From Conexibacter sp. DBS9H8 (GTDB lineage Bacteria > Actinomycetota > Thermoleophilia > Solirubrobacterales > Solirubrobacteraceae): a stretch of DNA of 64,000 bases. Below the pieces are notes generated by a model, which worked only from the letters and a program-made list of their open reading frames with translations, did not search any database and was not told where the DNA came from. Of the stretch, positions 1-9,410 are shown piece after piece. Position numbers and translations under genes: made by a program. Numbering within the stretch: position 1 is the first letter of the stretch; each line of letters opens with the position of its first letter. The stretch covers positions 62,001 through 126,000 of the forward strand of contig NZ_CP097128.1 of the NCBI RefSeq assembly GCF_023330685.1, read 5' to 3'.

Positions 1-472
1 CGTTGACGAGCGTCGAGTTGAGCGAGACGGCGTTGCGGAGGTGGTCGGGGCCGACGAGTTCGAGCATGAACGACTGGCGGGCGGGGTTCTCGAAGGCGTT
101 GTTGAGTCCGAGAACGACCGCGAGCGCGCCGATCTCCCACAGGTGGACGACGTGGGCGACCGTGAGGACGCCAAGGATGAGCGCCTGGACACCCATCGCC
201 GACTGCAGCGCGATCATCAGCCGCCGTTTGTCGACGCGGTCGGCGATCACCCCGCCGTAGGGGGCGAGCAGGAGGACCGGTAGCGTCTGGGCGGCGACGA
301 TCAGGCCGAGGTCGGTCGCCGAGTGGGTGAGGGACAGCACGAGCCAGGACTGGGCGGTCATCTGCATCCAGGTCCCGATCAGCGACACGGACTGGCCGGT
401 GATGTAGCGCCGGTAGTTGGGAACCGCGAGCGACGCGAAGGTCTGATGGGAGAGACGGGCGAGGCGGGTCAT
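1..472 (-). CDS. MFS transporter, partial (N-terminal part)
   Basis: The window begins inside this leftward gene; the first ~157 residues are visible. They read as the N-terminal part of a major facilitator superfamily exporter. After a short basic start (MTRLARLSHQTF) come NYRRYITGQSVSLIGTWMQM and SWLVLSLTHSA, then a hydrophobic helix ending in the loop GGVIADRVDKRRLM. That loop matches the MFS GxxxDrxxrr signature between helices 2 and 3. The start is ATG at 470-472, overlapping the TGA of the upstream marR-type gene by 4 bp (ATGA), so the two are very probably co-transcribed and coupled. The pairing suggests a drug or toxic-compound exporter under local MarR control. Substrate unknown. Confidence 0.85.
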   Translation of the reverse strand, partial: MTRLARLSHQTFASLAVPNYRRYITGQSVSLIGTWMQMTAQSWLVLSLTHSATDLGLIVAAQTLPVLLLAPYGGVIADRVDKRRLMIALQSAMGVQALILGVLTVAHVVHLWEIGALAVVLGLNNAFENPARQSFMLELVGPDHLRNAVSLNSTLVN

Positions 473-921
473 CGCCCGAGCCGCTCGGCAAGGGCTTCCA
501 GCGCCGGCAGGGCGGCCTCGATCGTCGCCCGAGCCGCCGGGCTGAGATCCGCGAGTGCGTTCTCCATGGCCTCCGTCCGCTCCTCGCGGATCCGACGGGC
601 GAGGGCCAGCCCGGCCTCGGTCGGTTCCAGCCAGGCCGAGCGGCGGTCCTCGGGATCTGCGGTCCGAGACAACAGGCCGGTCTCGGCGAGCCAGGCGACC
701 GTACGGGAGAGCAGAGTCGGATTGAGGCCCTCGTCCTCGGCGACTTGGGCGAGGCGGACCGGCGCGTTGCGAACGACGTTCAGCAGCACGGCCACCCGGG
801 TCGGACTGAGATCGGCCGCGAGGCCGGCCTCGGTTGGACGCAGCAGCCGGGACAGCCGCATCACAGCGATGCGGATGCGAAGTGCGGACTCGATTTCGAC
901 TGCCTGGGGCATGGGGGTCAC
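469..921 (-). CDS. MarR family transcriptional regulator
   Basis: 150 residues, the usual length for MarR proteins. The winged-helix core is visible from about residue 35 to 105: LAADLSPTRVAVLLNVVRNAPVRLAQVAEDEGLNP gives helices 2 and 3, LLSRTVAWLAETGLLSRTADPEDRRSAWLEPTEAG gives the recognition helix and the wing with the conserved DxRR. Flanking helices would form the dimer interface. It overlaps the downstream MFS gene by 4 bp, so it is likely a local repressor of that exporter and of itself. An inverted repeat TTGC-N6-GCAA lies 53 bp upstream. The effector cannot be read from sequence. Confidence 0.9.
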   Translation of the reverse strand: MTPMPQAVEIESALRIRIAVMRLSRLLRPTEAGLAADLSPTRVAVLLNVVRNAPVRLAQVAEDEGLNPTLLSRTVAWLAETGLLSRTADPEDRRSAWLEPTEAGLALARRIREERTEAMENALADLSPAARATIEAALPALEALAERLGR

Positions 922-973
922 CTCCGCCCTGTCCGTGCGGCGCGAGCCAAACCGCCCGCGCCACGAGCATTAC

Positions 974-987
974 TTGCTATCAGGCAA
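974..987. promoter_or_regulatory. Candidate MarR operator, TTGC-N6-GCAA
   Basis: The sequence TTGCTATCAGGCAA has 4-bp inverted arms with a 6-bp centre and lies in the AT-richer stretch 53 bp upstream of the marR-type start. MarR proteins commonly bind short imperfect palindromes in their own promoters. Position and symmetry are seen; binding is inference. Confidence 0.35.
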
Positions 988-1015
988 CTAATTTAGCAGG
1001 CACTCGAGTTCACCA

Positions 1016-2575
1016 TCAGGCGGTGACCGGCTCGGGCGGGGCGGAGGCGGCCTCCGGGGACGGTGCGCCGGCGGGGTGGAAGTCCTTCTGGCGGATGAGC
1101 GCAAGCGTGACGATCGCCGCCGCGGCGGCGATGATCGCCCCGATCAACAGGATCGCGTTGAGCGCGTCGACGTAGCCGACCTTGGCGACCGAGAAGAGCA
1201 GATGCTGCTCCGGGCCCGGAACCGCCCGGGCGGCCGAGGCGAGCGAACCCGAGCTGACTGCCGTCCCGAGCGCGGCGCCGTGCCGCGCGAGCGCGGTGCC
1301 CGCCACGCCGCTGACGACGTGGCTCTTGACGAGGGATGCGAGGATCGAGCCGAGCGCCGCGACCCCCGTCGCGATGCCGACCTGCCGGAAGGTCGAATTG
1401 ATCCCGGACGCCATGCCGGCCCGCTCCGGCCGCACCACCCCGACAGCCGTCGAGGCGAGCGGAACGTTGATGAGGCCGCTTCCGACGCCGGCGACGATGA
1501 ACCCGGGCAGGAAGTGGGTCCACCCCTCTGCAGCGGTGAGGCCGCGCATCAGCAGCATCCCGACGGTCAGCAGACCGAACCCGCCGGCGATGAGGAAGCG
1601 GGTCTGAACGATCGCGGTGAGCCGCCCGGCGACAGCGGCGGTGATGAAGATGACCCCGGTGAAGGGGAGGAAGCGGATCCCGGCCTGGACCGCCGAGTAG
1701 CCGAGGATGTTCTGGATGTAGATGGTCAGGTAGGTGAGCAGGCTGAAGATCGACGCCGAGATACCCCAGGCCGCGGCGAGCCCGCCGTTGAAGGTCGGCA
1801 CGCGCAACAGCCCGAGGTCGAGCATCGGCCGGGCGCTTCTGCGCTCGATAACCAGAAAGGTGGCCATCAGGACGGCGGCGGCGGCGAGCGAGACGACCAC
1901 CGTCGTTGAGCCCCACCCGTCGGGCTCGCTCTCGATCAGCCCATAGACGAGGCCGGCGAGGGAGAGGCTGAAGGTGATGAAACCGGGCAGGTCGGGACGG
2001 GGCGCGCCGGGCAGCTTCGACTCCGCGACGCGCATCAGGGTGACGGCGAGGGCGAAGACCCCAATCGGCGCGTTGACGAAGAAGATCCAGCGCCACGACA
2101 GGCCACTGGTGAGGATGCCGCCGAGCACAGGACCGACTGCGACGGCGACACCGGTCACCGCGCCGAACGCCGCGAAGGCGATGTGGCGCTCCTTGGGCTC
2201 GAAGGCTTGGGCGAGCAGGGCAAGCGCGGTGGCGAACATGATCGCCCCGCCGATCCCCTGGAAGCCGCGGGAGAGGGACAGCATCGTCGCGCTCTGGGCA
2301 AGCCCGCAGAGGATCGACCCGAGGGTGAAGATGACGATTCCCGTCGCGAACACGATCCGGCGGCCGAACAGGTCGGCGAGGGATCCGGCGGTGAGCAGGA
2401 GCGCGGCGAGGGTGAGGGCGTAGGCGTCGATCACCCACTGGAGGTCAGACAGGCTCGCCTTGAACGCGGTCTCGATCGCCGGCAGGGCGACGTTGACGAT
2501 CGTGATGTCGAGCAACAGCATGAAGACGCCGATGCAAACTGCGATCAGCGTCCACCATTTCCGATCCATCACCAC
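1016..2575 (-). CDS. MFS transporter, DHA2 (EmrB/QacA-type) family
   Basis: 519 residues with about 14 hydrophobic segments, as in the 14-helix DHA2 drug:H+ antiporters. The N-terminus MDRKWWTLIAVCIGVFMLLLDITIVNVALPAI carries the family motif LDxTxVNVALP in helix 1. Motif A follows in the loop after helix 2 (GSLADLFGRRIVF) and motif C in helix 5 (GPVLGGILTSGLSWRWIFFVNAPIG). The C-terminus ends in a proline/alanine-rich tail. The gene is divergent from a TetR regulator across 38 bp containing a palindrome, a classical TetR-repressed efflux arrangement. An upstream GTG two codons earlier (2575) is the start used here; the ATG of MDRKWW at 2569 is equally possible. Confidence 0.92.
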   Translation of the reverse strand: MVMDRKWWTLIAVCIGVFMLLLDITIVNVALPAIETAFKASLSDLQWVIDAYALTLAALLLTAGSLADLFGRRIVFATGIVIFTLGSILCGLAQSATMLSLSRGFQGIGGAIMFATALALLAQAFEPKERHIAFAAFGAVTGVAVAVGPVLGGILTSGLSWRWIFFVNAPIGVFALAVTLMRVAESKLPGAPRPDLPGFITFSLSLAGLVYGLIESEPDGWGSTTVVVSLAAAAVLMATFLVIERRSARPMLDLGLLRVPTFNGGLAAAWGISASIFSLLTYLTIYIQNILGYSAVQAGIRFLPFTGVIFITAAVAGRLTAIVQTRFLIAGGFGLLTVGMLLMRGLTAAEGWTHFLPGFIVAGVGSGLINVPLASTAVGVVRPERAGMASGINSTFRQVGIATGVAALGSILASLVKSHVVSGVAGTALARHGAALGTAVSSGSLASAARAVPGPEQHLLFSVAKVGYVDALNAILLIGAIIAAAAAIVTLALIRQKDFHPAGAPSPEAASAPPEPVTA

Positions 2576-2588
2576 CTCCCGTCGTTCT

Positions 2589-2602
2589 TGAGCAGGCGCT
2601 CA
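2589..2602. promoter_or_regulatory. Candidate TetR operator, TGAGC-N4-GCTCA
   Basis: A perfect 5-bp inverted repeat (TGAGC AGGC GCTCA) sits in the 38-bp gap between the divergent efflux and tetR genes, where a TetR dimer would block both promoters. Symmetry and position are direct; function is inferred. Confidence 0.45.
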
Positions 2603-2613
2603 GGATATCATCG

Positions 2614-3243
2614 ATGCCAGCGATGACCGTCAGCGTGTCCAAACGCCGGGGGCGGCCGCCGTCGGGCGGACGGGAGGCGATTCTTGAAGCGGCCCTCGCG
2701 GTGCTCCGCTCCGACGGGATCGCGAAGCTGACGAGCCGGGCCGTCGCCGCCCGCGCCGGCGTCTCGGACGCGAGCGTCTACTACCACTTCAAGGACCGTG
2801 CGGGCCTGTTGCTCGCCGCCTTCGCCCACGGCATGCAACCGCTGGAGTTCCTCGCCGACGAGACGGCCGGACTCGAGCCGGCCGCCCTGCTCGAGCGGGC
2901 GTTCACGGCGCTCGAGGCGTTCTTTGATGAGGCGCTGCCGATCATGCACGCCGCCCAGTCCGACGCCGAGGTCGGTGCCGCGCTCGCCGAGCACATCGCC
3001 GTCCACGACCTCGGGCCCCACCGCGGGGTGCGCCTGCTCGGGGACGCCCTCCGCGCCCACCAGAACGCCGGCACGATCCCCACCACCGCCGACGCCGATG
3101 CGGTCGCCCTGCTCGTCATCGACGCTGCCTTCAGCCGCGCCGCCCGCCGGCACATGCTCACGCCCGACGACGGGGACGACCGCCTGCCGAGTCCGGATCG
3201 CCTGCTTGGAACGTTGACGGAGCTGCTGGTACCGCCCCGCTGA
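2614..3243 (+). CDS. TetR family transcriptional regulator
   Basis: 209 residues. The N-terminal DNA-binding domain is complete: GGREAILEAALAVLRSDGIAKLTSRAVAARAG, then the recognition helix and turn VSDASVYYHFKDRAGLL (about residues 15-65), an excellent TetR_N match. The rest is alpha-helical and would bind ligand and dimerise. The gene is divergent from the DHA2 transporter, which is its most likely target. Its last codons form the left arm of a 16-bp hairpin that separates it from convergent icd; the stop codon itself is in the loop. The ATG at 2614 is used; a second in-frame ATG (MTVSVSKR) follows at 2623. Confidence 0.92.
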   Translation: MPAMTVSVSKRRGRPPSGGREAILEAALAVLRSDGIAKLTSRAVAARAGVSDASVYYHFKDRAGLLLAAFAHGMQPLEFLADETAGLEPAALLERAFTALEAFFDEALPIMHAAQSDAEVGAALAEHIAVHDLGPHRGVRLLGDALRAHQNAGTIPTTADADAVALLVIDAAFSRAARRHMLTPDDGDDRLPSPDRLLGTLTELLVPPR

Positions 3244-3262
3244 CGGGCGGGGCGGTACCAGC
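3225..3262. terminator. Bidirectional hairpin between convergent tetR and icd
   Basis: Perfect 16-bp inverted repeat, GCTGGTACCGCCCCGC at 3225-3240 and its complement at 3247-3262, with a 6-nt loop (TGACGG). The tetR stop codon TGA lies in the loop and icd ends 9 bp beyond the right arm. No U-tract on either side, as is usual for terminators in high-GC actinobacteria. Confidence 0.7.
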
Positions 3263-3271
3263 GATCGTCGC

Positions 3272-5497
<2,226 letters not shown>

Positions 5498-5557
5498 CTA
5501 CTCCCGGCCCTCCCCTCGACGTGACCTCGCCCCCGGGCGCAGCGCCGGCCCGCGTCT

Positions 5558-5603
5558 GGGCGCGTGCACAGATTCGTCGATATGACGAACATTCGCACAC
5601 GCT
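5558..5603. repeat. 46-bp palindromic element, copy A
   Basis: Nested dyad of 35 bp at 5564-5598: GTGCA-N4-TTCGTC-N5-GACGAA-N4-CGCAC, the inner arms TTCGTC/GACGAA perfect and the outer arms with one mismatch. It lies 81 bp upstream of the icd start. A second copy in inverted orientation occurs at 61531-61576; I count 41 of 46 positions identical between them, with 21 consecutive identical bases in the core. Neither copy is in a gene. It could be an operator for a shared regulator or a small dispersed repeat. Confidence 0.75.
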
Positions 5604-5632
5604 CGTCCGTCCCGATCGTCCGACGACCAGCC

Positions 5633-5763
5633 GGGCGGACGGCCCCCGGTCAGAGCCGGGCGGACGGCCCCCGGTCAGAGCCGGGCGGACGGCCCCCGGT
5701 CAGAGCCGGGCGGACGGCCCCCGGTCAGAGCCGGGCGGACGGCCCCCGGTCAGAGCCGGGCGG
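5633..5763. repeat. 25-bp tandem repeat array (five copies plus a partial)
   Basis: Five identical copies of a 25-bp unit beginning GGGCGGACGGCCCCCGGTCA and ending GAGCC, at 5633, 5658, 5683, 5708 and 5733, followed by a partial unit. Each contains CCCGG-N6-CCGGG, so the array could form a row of small GC-rich hairpins. The last copies overlap the 3' end of the FAD gene and supply its stop codon (5750-5752). There are no spacers, so it is not a CRISPR. Perfect identity suggests recent slippage expansion. A role in termination or mRNA 3'-end protection is possible. Confidence 0.9.
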
Positions 5764-7441
5764 CGACGGCCCGCCCGGCGGCCCGCCCGGAGAACAGGCA
5801 ACCGCCGAGGAAGGTGCCCTCGAGGGCGTTGTAGCCGTGCATGCCACCCCCGCCAAACCCGGCGATCTCCCCGGCCGCGTACAGGCCGCCGATCGGATCG
5901 GCCACGGCGTCGAGGACCCGGGCCTCGAGGTCGGTGTGGAGGCCGCCGAGCGTCTTGCGGGTGAGGATGTTGAGCTTGACGGCGATCAGCGGGCCGGCGT
6001 CGGGGTCGAGCAGCTTGTGGGGGGCGGCGATCCGCTGGATCCGGTCAGGGAGGTAGGCACGCCCGGCCCGGATCGCCGCGATCTGGAGGTCCTTGCCGTA
6101 GCGGTTGTCCAGCTGGGCGTCTCGGGCTTCGATCTGGGCGCGAACCGCCTCGAGACTGAGGACGGGGGCGGTGCTCTCCACCTCGCGGGCGTCCTCGGCG
6201 ACGAGGGTGTTCATCCGTTCCACCAGCCGCGCGAGGTCCGCGTCGACGATGAAGTCACGCCCCCGGTCCATGAACGCCTGGATCGGCGCGGGAACGCCGG
6301 GCAGGAGTCGCTGGCGGACGGTGTCGAGCACCGACCTGCCGGTGATGTCGGGGTTCTGCTCCGAACCCGACAGCGCGAACTCCTTCTCGATGATCTTCCG
6401 GGTGAGGATGAACCACGTGTAGTCGTACCCGGTCTGGCCGATGTGGGCGAGGGTGGCGAGCGTGTCAAAGCCCGGGTAGAGCGGTGCGGGCAAACGCCGT
6501 CCCGTCGCGTCGAGCCAGAGGGAGGAGGGGGCGGGCAGGATCCGGATGCCGTGGTGGGCCCAGACGGGGTTCCAGTTGCGGATCCCCTCAACGTAGTGCC
6601 ACATCCGGTCACGGCCGATCCAGCCGGCACCGCGGCGTTCGGTCAGCTCGAGCAGCCGCCCGTCGACGTGGGCGGGCACCCCGGCGACCATCCGCCGCGG
6701 GGGCGGTCCGAGGCGGGCCGGCCAGTTGGCGCGGACGAGCTCGAAGTTGTGTCCGATCCCGCCGCCGGCGAGGATCACCGCCGGAGCGTGGGCGCGGAAC
6801 TCGCCGACGACGGTGCGGGAGCTTGCCTGCCCGCGCGCGACCGCGGAGGGAGCGAGCACGCTGCCGCTCACCCCGGTGACGGTTCCGGCCTCAACGGTGA
6901 GGTCATCGACGCGGTGGCGGAAGGCGAAGGTGAGCAACCCGGCCTCCGCGGCGGCGCGAGCCCGTGCCTCGAACGGGGCGACGACCCCGGGTCCGGTGCC
7001 CCAGGTGAGGTGAAAGCGCGGCACCGAGTTGCCGTGCGTGCCGGCGGCCCCGCCGCCGCGCTCGGCCCAGCCGGGGCTCGGCAGCACCCGGATCCCGCGG
7101 GCCGCGCACCAGGCGCGCTTTTCCTCGGCGGCGAACTCGACGTAGGCCCGAGCGACCCGGCGCGGCCAGGCGTCCTCGGGCCGGTCAAAGGCGGCGGAGG
7201 CGAGCCAGTCCGACCAGGCGAGCTCGAAGCTGTCCCGAATCCGGGCCCGGCGCTGCTCGGGCGAATCGACGAAGAAGAGGCCGCCGAGGGACCAGTAGGC
7301 CTGCCCGCCCAGGGACGCCTCCGGCTCCTGGTCGAGCAGGAGCACCCGCGCCCCCGCATCCGCCAGCTCGGCGCAGGCGACAAGCCCAGCCAGCCCGGCC
7401 CCGACGACGATGACATCGGCGCGATGCTCGAGAACGTTCAC
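5750..7441 (-). CDS. FAD-binding dehydrogenase (flavoprotein of the FAD_binding_2 family)
   Basis: 563 residues. The N-terminal Rossmann dinucleotide motif VIVVGAGLAGLVACAELADAGARVLLLDQE (about residues 10-40) binds FAD, followed by LGGQAYWSLGGLFFVD. The C-terminal FAD contact region is LNILTRKTLGGLHTDLEARVLDAVADPIGGLYAAGEIAGFGGGGMHGYNALEGTFLGGCLFSGRAAGRAVA, typical of the fumarate reductase/3-ketosteroid dehydrogenase fold and close to the uncharacterised 'FAD-binding dehydrogenase' group. Substrate unknown. It starts with GTG at 7439-7441, 10 bp after the molybdopterin oxidoreductase stop, so the two are probably co-transcribed. The last codon and stop fall in a 25-bp repeat array. Confidence 0.88.
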   Translation of the reverse strand: MNVLEHRADVIVVGAGLAGLVACAELADAGARVLLLDQEPEASLGGQAYWSLGGLFFVDSPEQRRARIRDSFELAWSDWLASAAFDRPEDAWPRRVARAYVEFAAEEKRAWCAARGIRVLPSPGWAERGGGAAGTHGNSVPRFHLTWGTGPGVVAPFEARARAAAEAGLLTFAFRHRVDDLTVEAGTVTGVSGSVLAPSAVARGQASSRTVVGEFRAHAPAVILAGGGIGHNFELVRANWPARLGPPPRRMVAGVPAHVDGRLLELTERRGAGWIGRDRMWHYVEGIRNWNPVWAHHGIRILPAPSSLWLDATGRRLPAPLYPGFDTLATLAHIGQTGYDYTWFILTRKIIEKEFALSGSEQNPDITGRSVLDTVRQRLLPGVPAPIQAFMDRGRDFIVDADLARLVERMNTLVAEDAREVESTAPVLSLEAVRAQIEARDAQLDNRYGKDLQIAAIRAGRAYLPDRIQRIAAPHKLLDPDAGPLIAVKLNILTRKTLGGLHTDLEARVLDAVADPIGGLYAAGEIAGFGGGGMHGYNALEGTFLGGCLFSGRAAGRAVAARL

Positions 7442-7451
7442 GGTCGCGAGA

Positions 7452-8144
7452 CTATGACGGGTCCGCCACGGGTGCGCCGCCGCGCAGCTCCCGGCGGCGC
7501 AGCTTGACGAGATACTCGGGCTCGCTGTAGCGCTCCTCCGCCCACGGATCGCCGCGGTGGTGGTAGCCGTTCTCCTCCCAGAACCCGAGCCGGTCCTCCG
7601 TGAGGACCTCCAGGCGCGACAGCCACTTGGCGGACTTCCACAGATACAGGTGCGGGATCAACAGCCGCACCGGGCCGCCGTGCTCGCGGGTGAGGGGCCC
7701 ACCCTGGGCGGCGTGGACGATCAGGCCGCGCCCGTCGCTCACGTCAGACAGCGGAACGTTGGTGCTGTAGCCGTCGTAGCCGTGGACGAGCAGGTGGGAG
7801 GCGTCCGCCGCGAGCCCGGCGAGCTCGAGCAGGGTGTGGACCTCCACGCCGGTGAAGGACATCCCGAACTGGGACCAGCGGGTCACACAGTGGATGTCGG
7901 TGTCCGTCCAGGTGGTCTGGGCGAGGCCGAGCAGCTCGGCATACCCGAGGGAGAGCGGCTCGGTGACCGCACCGTCGACGCGCAGGCGCCAGGCCTCAAG
8001 GCCGACGTCGGGCTGGCGGCCGAGGTCGAGCACCGGCCACTTGGTCGTCGGGGACTGGCCGGGCGGCAGCCGGAGCGGGTCGATCCCGAGCGACTCGGCA
8101 CGCCGGCGGCCGCGCTCCCCGAAGAACTTCGCGGTGATCGGCAT
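7452..8144 (-). CDS. Molybdopterin-dependent oxidoreductase, sulfite oxidase family
   Basis: 230 residues from ATG at 8142-8144 (MPITAKFFGERGRRRAESLGIDP). An in-frame upstream extension to 8225 is possible but reads as basic low-complexity and lacks family similarity. Visible motifs are LPPGQSPTTKWPVLDLG at the N-terminus, TDIHCVTRWSQFGMSFTGVEV, where the Cys is the expected molybdenum ligand, LLVHGYDGYSTNVPLSD and GGPVRLLIPHLYLWKSAKWLSRLEV. This is the oxidoreductase molybdopterin-binding (SuoX/YedY-like) fold. There is no signal peptide and no heme domain, so it is probably cytosolic and donates electrons to another carrier. It precedes the FAD dehydrogenase by 10 bp. Confidence 0.88.
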   Translation of the reverse strand: MPITAKFFGERGRRRAESLGIDPLRLPPGQSPTTKWPVLDLGRQPDVGLEAWRLRVDGAVTEPLSLGYAELLGLAQTTWTDTDIHCVTRWSQFGMSFTGVEVHTLLELAGLAADASHLLVHGYDGYSTNVPLSDVSDGRGLIVHAAQGGPLTREHGGPVRLLIPHLYLWKSAKWLSRLEVLTEDRLGFWEENGYHHRGDPWAEERYSEPEYLVKLRRRELRGGAPVADPS

Positions 8145-8285
8145 GCCGGGATTGTGGCCGATCTGGTCCCGGGTGCCCGCGTCGGCGAAGCGACACCGGT
8201 CCCGGATGCGGGATCTCCGCCGCACGGGTCACGCCAGCAGCCGACACGGGAAGACCGCGCGATCGACCCGGCGAGAGGCGCGCAC

Positions 8286-9410
8286 TCAGACGACCGCGTC
8301 GAGGAGGGCGCTGACATCCTCCTCCGAGGTCCAGGCGCCGCAGGAGGCGCGGAGGAGGCCGTGGCTGGGAATCGAACGAACGAGGATCCGCCGGTCCCGC
8401 AGGCGGGAGACCTCGGACTCGACGTCGGCGCGGGGACGCCAGGAGACGAGCGTCGAGAACCCGCGGGCAGCGAGCTCGACCCCCCGTTCCTGCAGGCCGT
8501 TGGCGAGCATCCCGGCCATGAACGCGGCGCGACCATGAACCCAGTCCCAGCCGGGTGCCGCGAGCACCTCAAGGGACGCGATCGCCCAGGCGCTGCGGAT
8601 CGCCGGCGGGAAGCTCGTATCGAGCCGGGCGGCGGTCGGCGCGAGCGCGGAGCCGAGCGGGTCGCCGTGATCGGCGACGGTGCCGTAGGACGGCCACGGC
8701 GGCTCGAGGCCCTCGAGCCGGTCGGGCCGCACATACAGCGCACCGCTGCCTTCGGGCCCGCACAACCACTTCTGCCCCGAACCGGCGTAGTAGTCGACCC
8801 CGAGCGTGCCGAGGTCGAGCGGGATCGCTCCCAGCGCCTGGGCGCCGTCGAGGAGGACGGGCACGCCGGTGGCGAGCAGCGCCGGGACGTCGACGACCTC
8901 CCCGCCGACCCAGGAGACGTGGGAGCAGGCGATCAGCCGGGTGCGGGGGCCGACCGCCTCACTGAGCCGGGCGAACGGGGCGACGGTGATCGTGACGCCG
9001 TCGCGCACGCGCAGGCGCCGCAGCGGGGCGAGCAGGCCCGGATGCTCCTGATCGGAGGTGACGATCTCATCCCCGGGCCCGAAGCGCAGCCCGCCGAGAA
9101 CGGTGTTGATGCCCGACGTCGTCGACTCCGTCAGTGCGACGTCATCGGCGCTGACCCCCATCGTGGCGGCATAGGCGGCCCGCGCCCGAGTGGCGAGGCC
9201 GAGCAGGGTGTCGAGGTAGGCGGCGCCGATCCGTCCCTGGTTGAGGTCGGCGTCGAGGCGGCCGCGGACGGCGTCGACGGCCGCTTGGGGGACCGGGCCC
9301 TCGGTGCCCGCGTTGAGGTACCGGTAGGCGCTGAGAACCGGGAACTGGGCCTGGAAGCCGTTCCACCCGGTCGCGGGTCCACCAGACCCGCGACCGGCCT
9401 CAGCGGTCAC
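8286..9410 (-). CDS. Aminotransferase class V (PLP-dependent)
   Basis: 374 residues with the class V/NifS-like fold: LNAGTEGPVPQAAVDAVRG near the N-terminus, DDVALTESTTSGINTVLGGL (phosphate-binding region), VLLDGAQALGAIPLDLGTLGVDYYAGSGQKWLCGPEGSGALYV around residues 190-235, with the PLP lysine in SGQKWLCG. It resembles the isopenicillin N epimerase-like / cysteine desulfurase-like group. The catalytic Cys loop of true NifS desulfurases was not recognised, so desulfurase activity should not be assumed. The start codon overlaps the end of the acyl-CoA synthetase gene by 11 bp, indicating co-transcription. Confidence 0.85.
   Translation of the reverse strand: MTAEAGRGSGGPATGWNGFQAQFPVLSAYRYLNAGTEGPVPQAAVDAVRGRLDADLNQGRIGAAYLDTLLGLATRARAAYAATMGVSADDVALTESTTSGINTVLGGLRFGPGDEIVTSDQEHPGLLAPLRRLRVRDGVTITVAPFARLSEAVGPRTRLIACSHVSWVGGEVVDVPALLATGVPVLLDGAQALGAIPLDLGTLGVDYYAGSGQKWLCGPEGSGALYVRPDRLEGLEPPWPSYGTVADHGDPLGSALAPTAARLDTSFPPAIRSAWAIASLEVLAAPGWDWVHGRAAFMAGMLANGLQERGVELAARGFSTLVSWRPRADVESEVSRLRDRRILVRSIPSHGLLRASCGAWTSEEDVSALLDAVV

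Noticed and set aside
5633-5763. CRISPR-like array
   Set aside because: The 25-bp units are directly adjacent, with no spacers, and there are no cas genes.
5564-7507. 647-codon rightward frame opposite the FAD dehydrogenase
   Set aside because: No family signal and biased composition; the opposite strand carries intact FAD-binding motifs.
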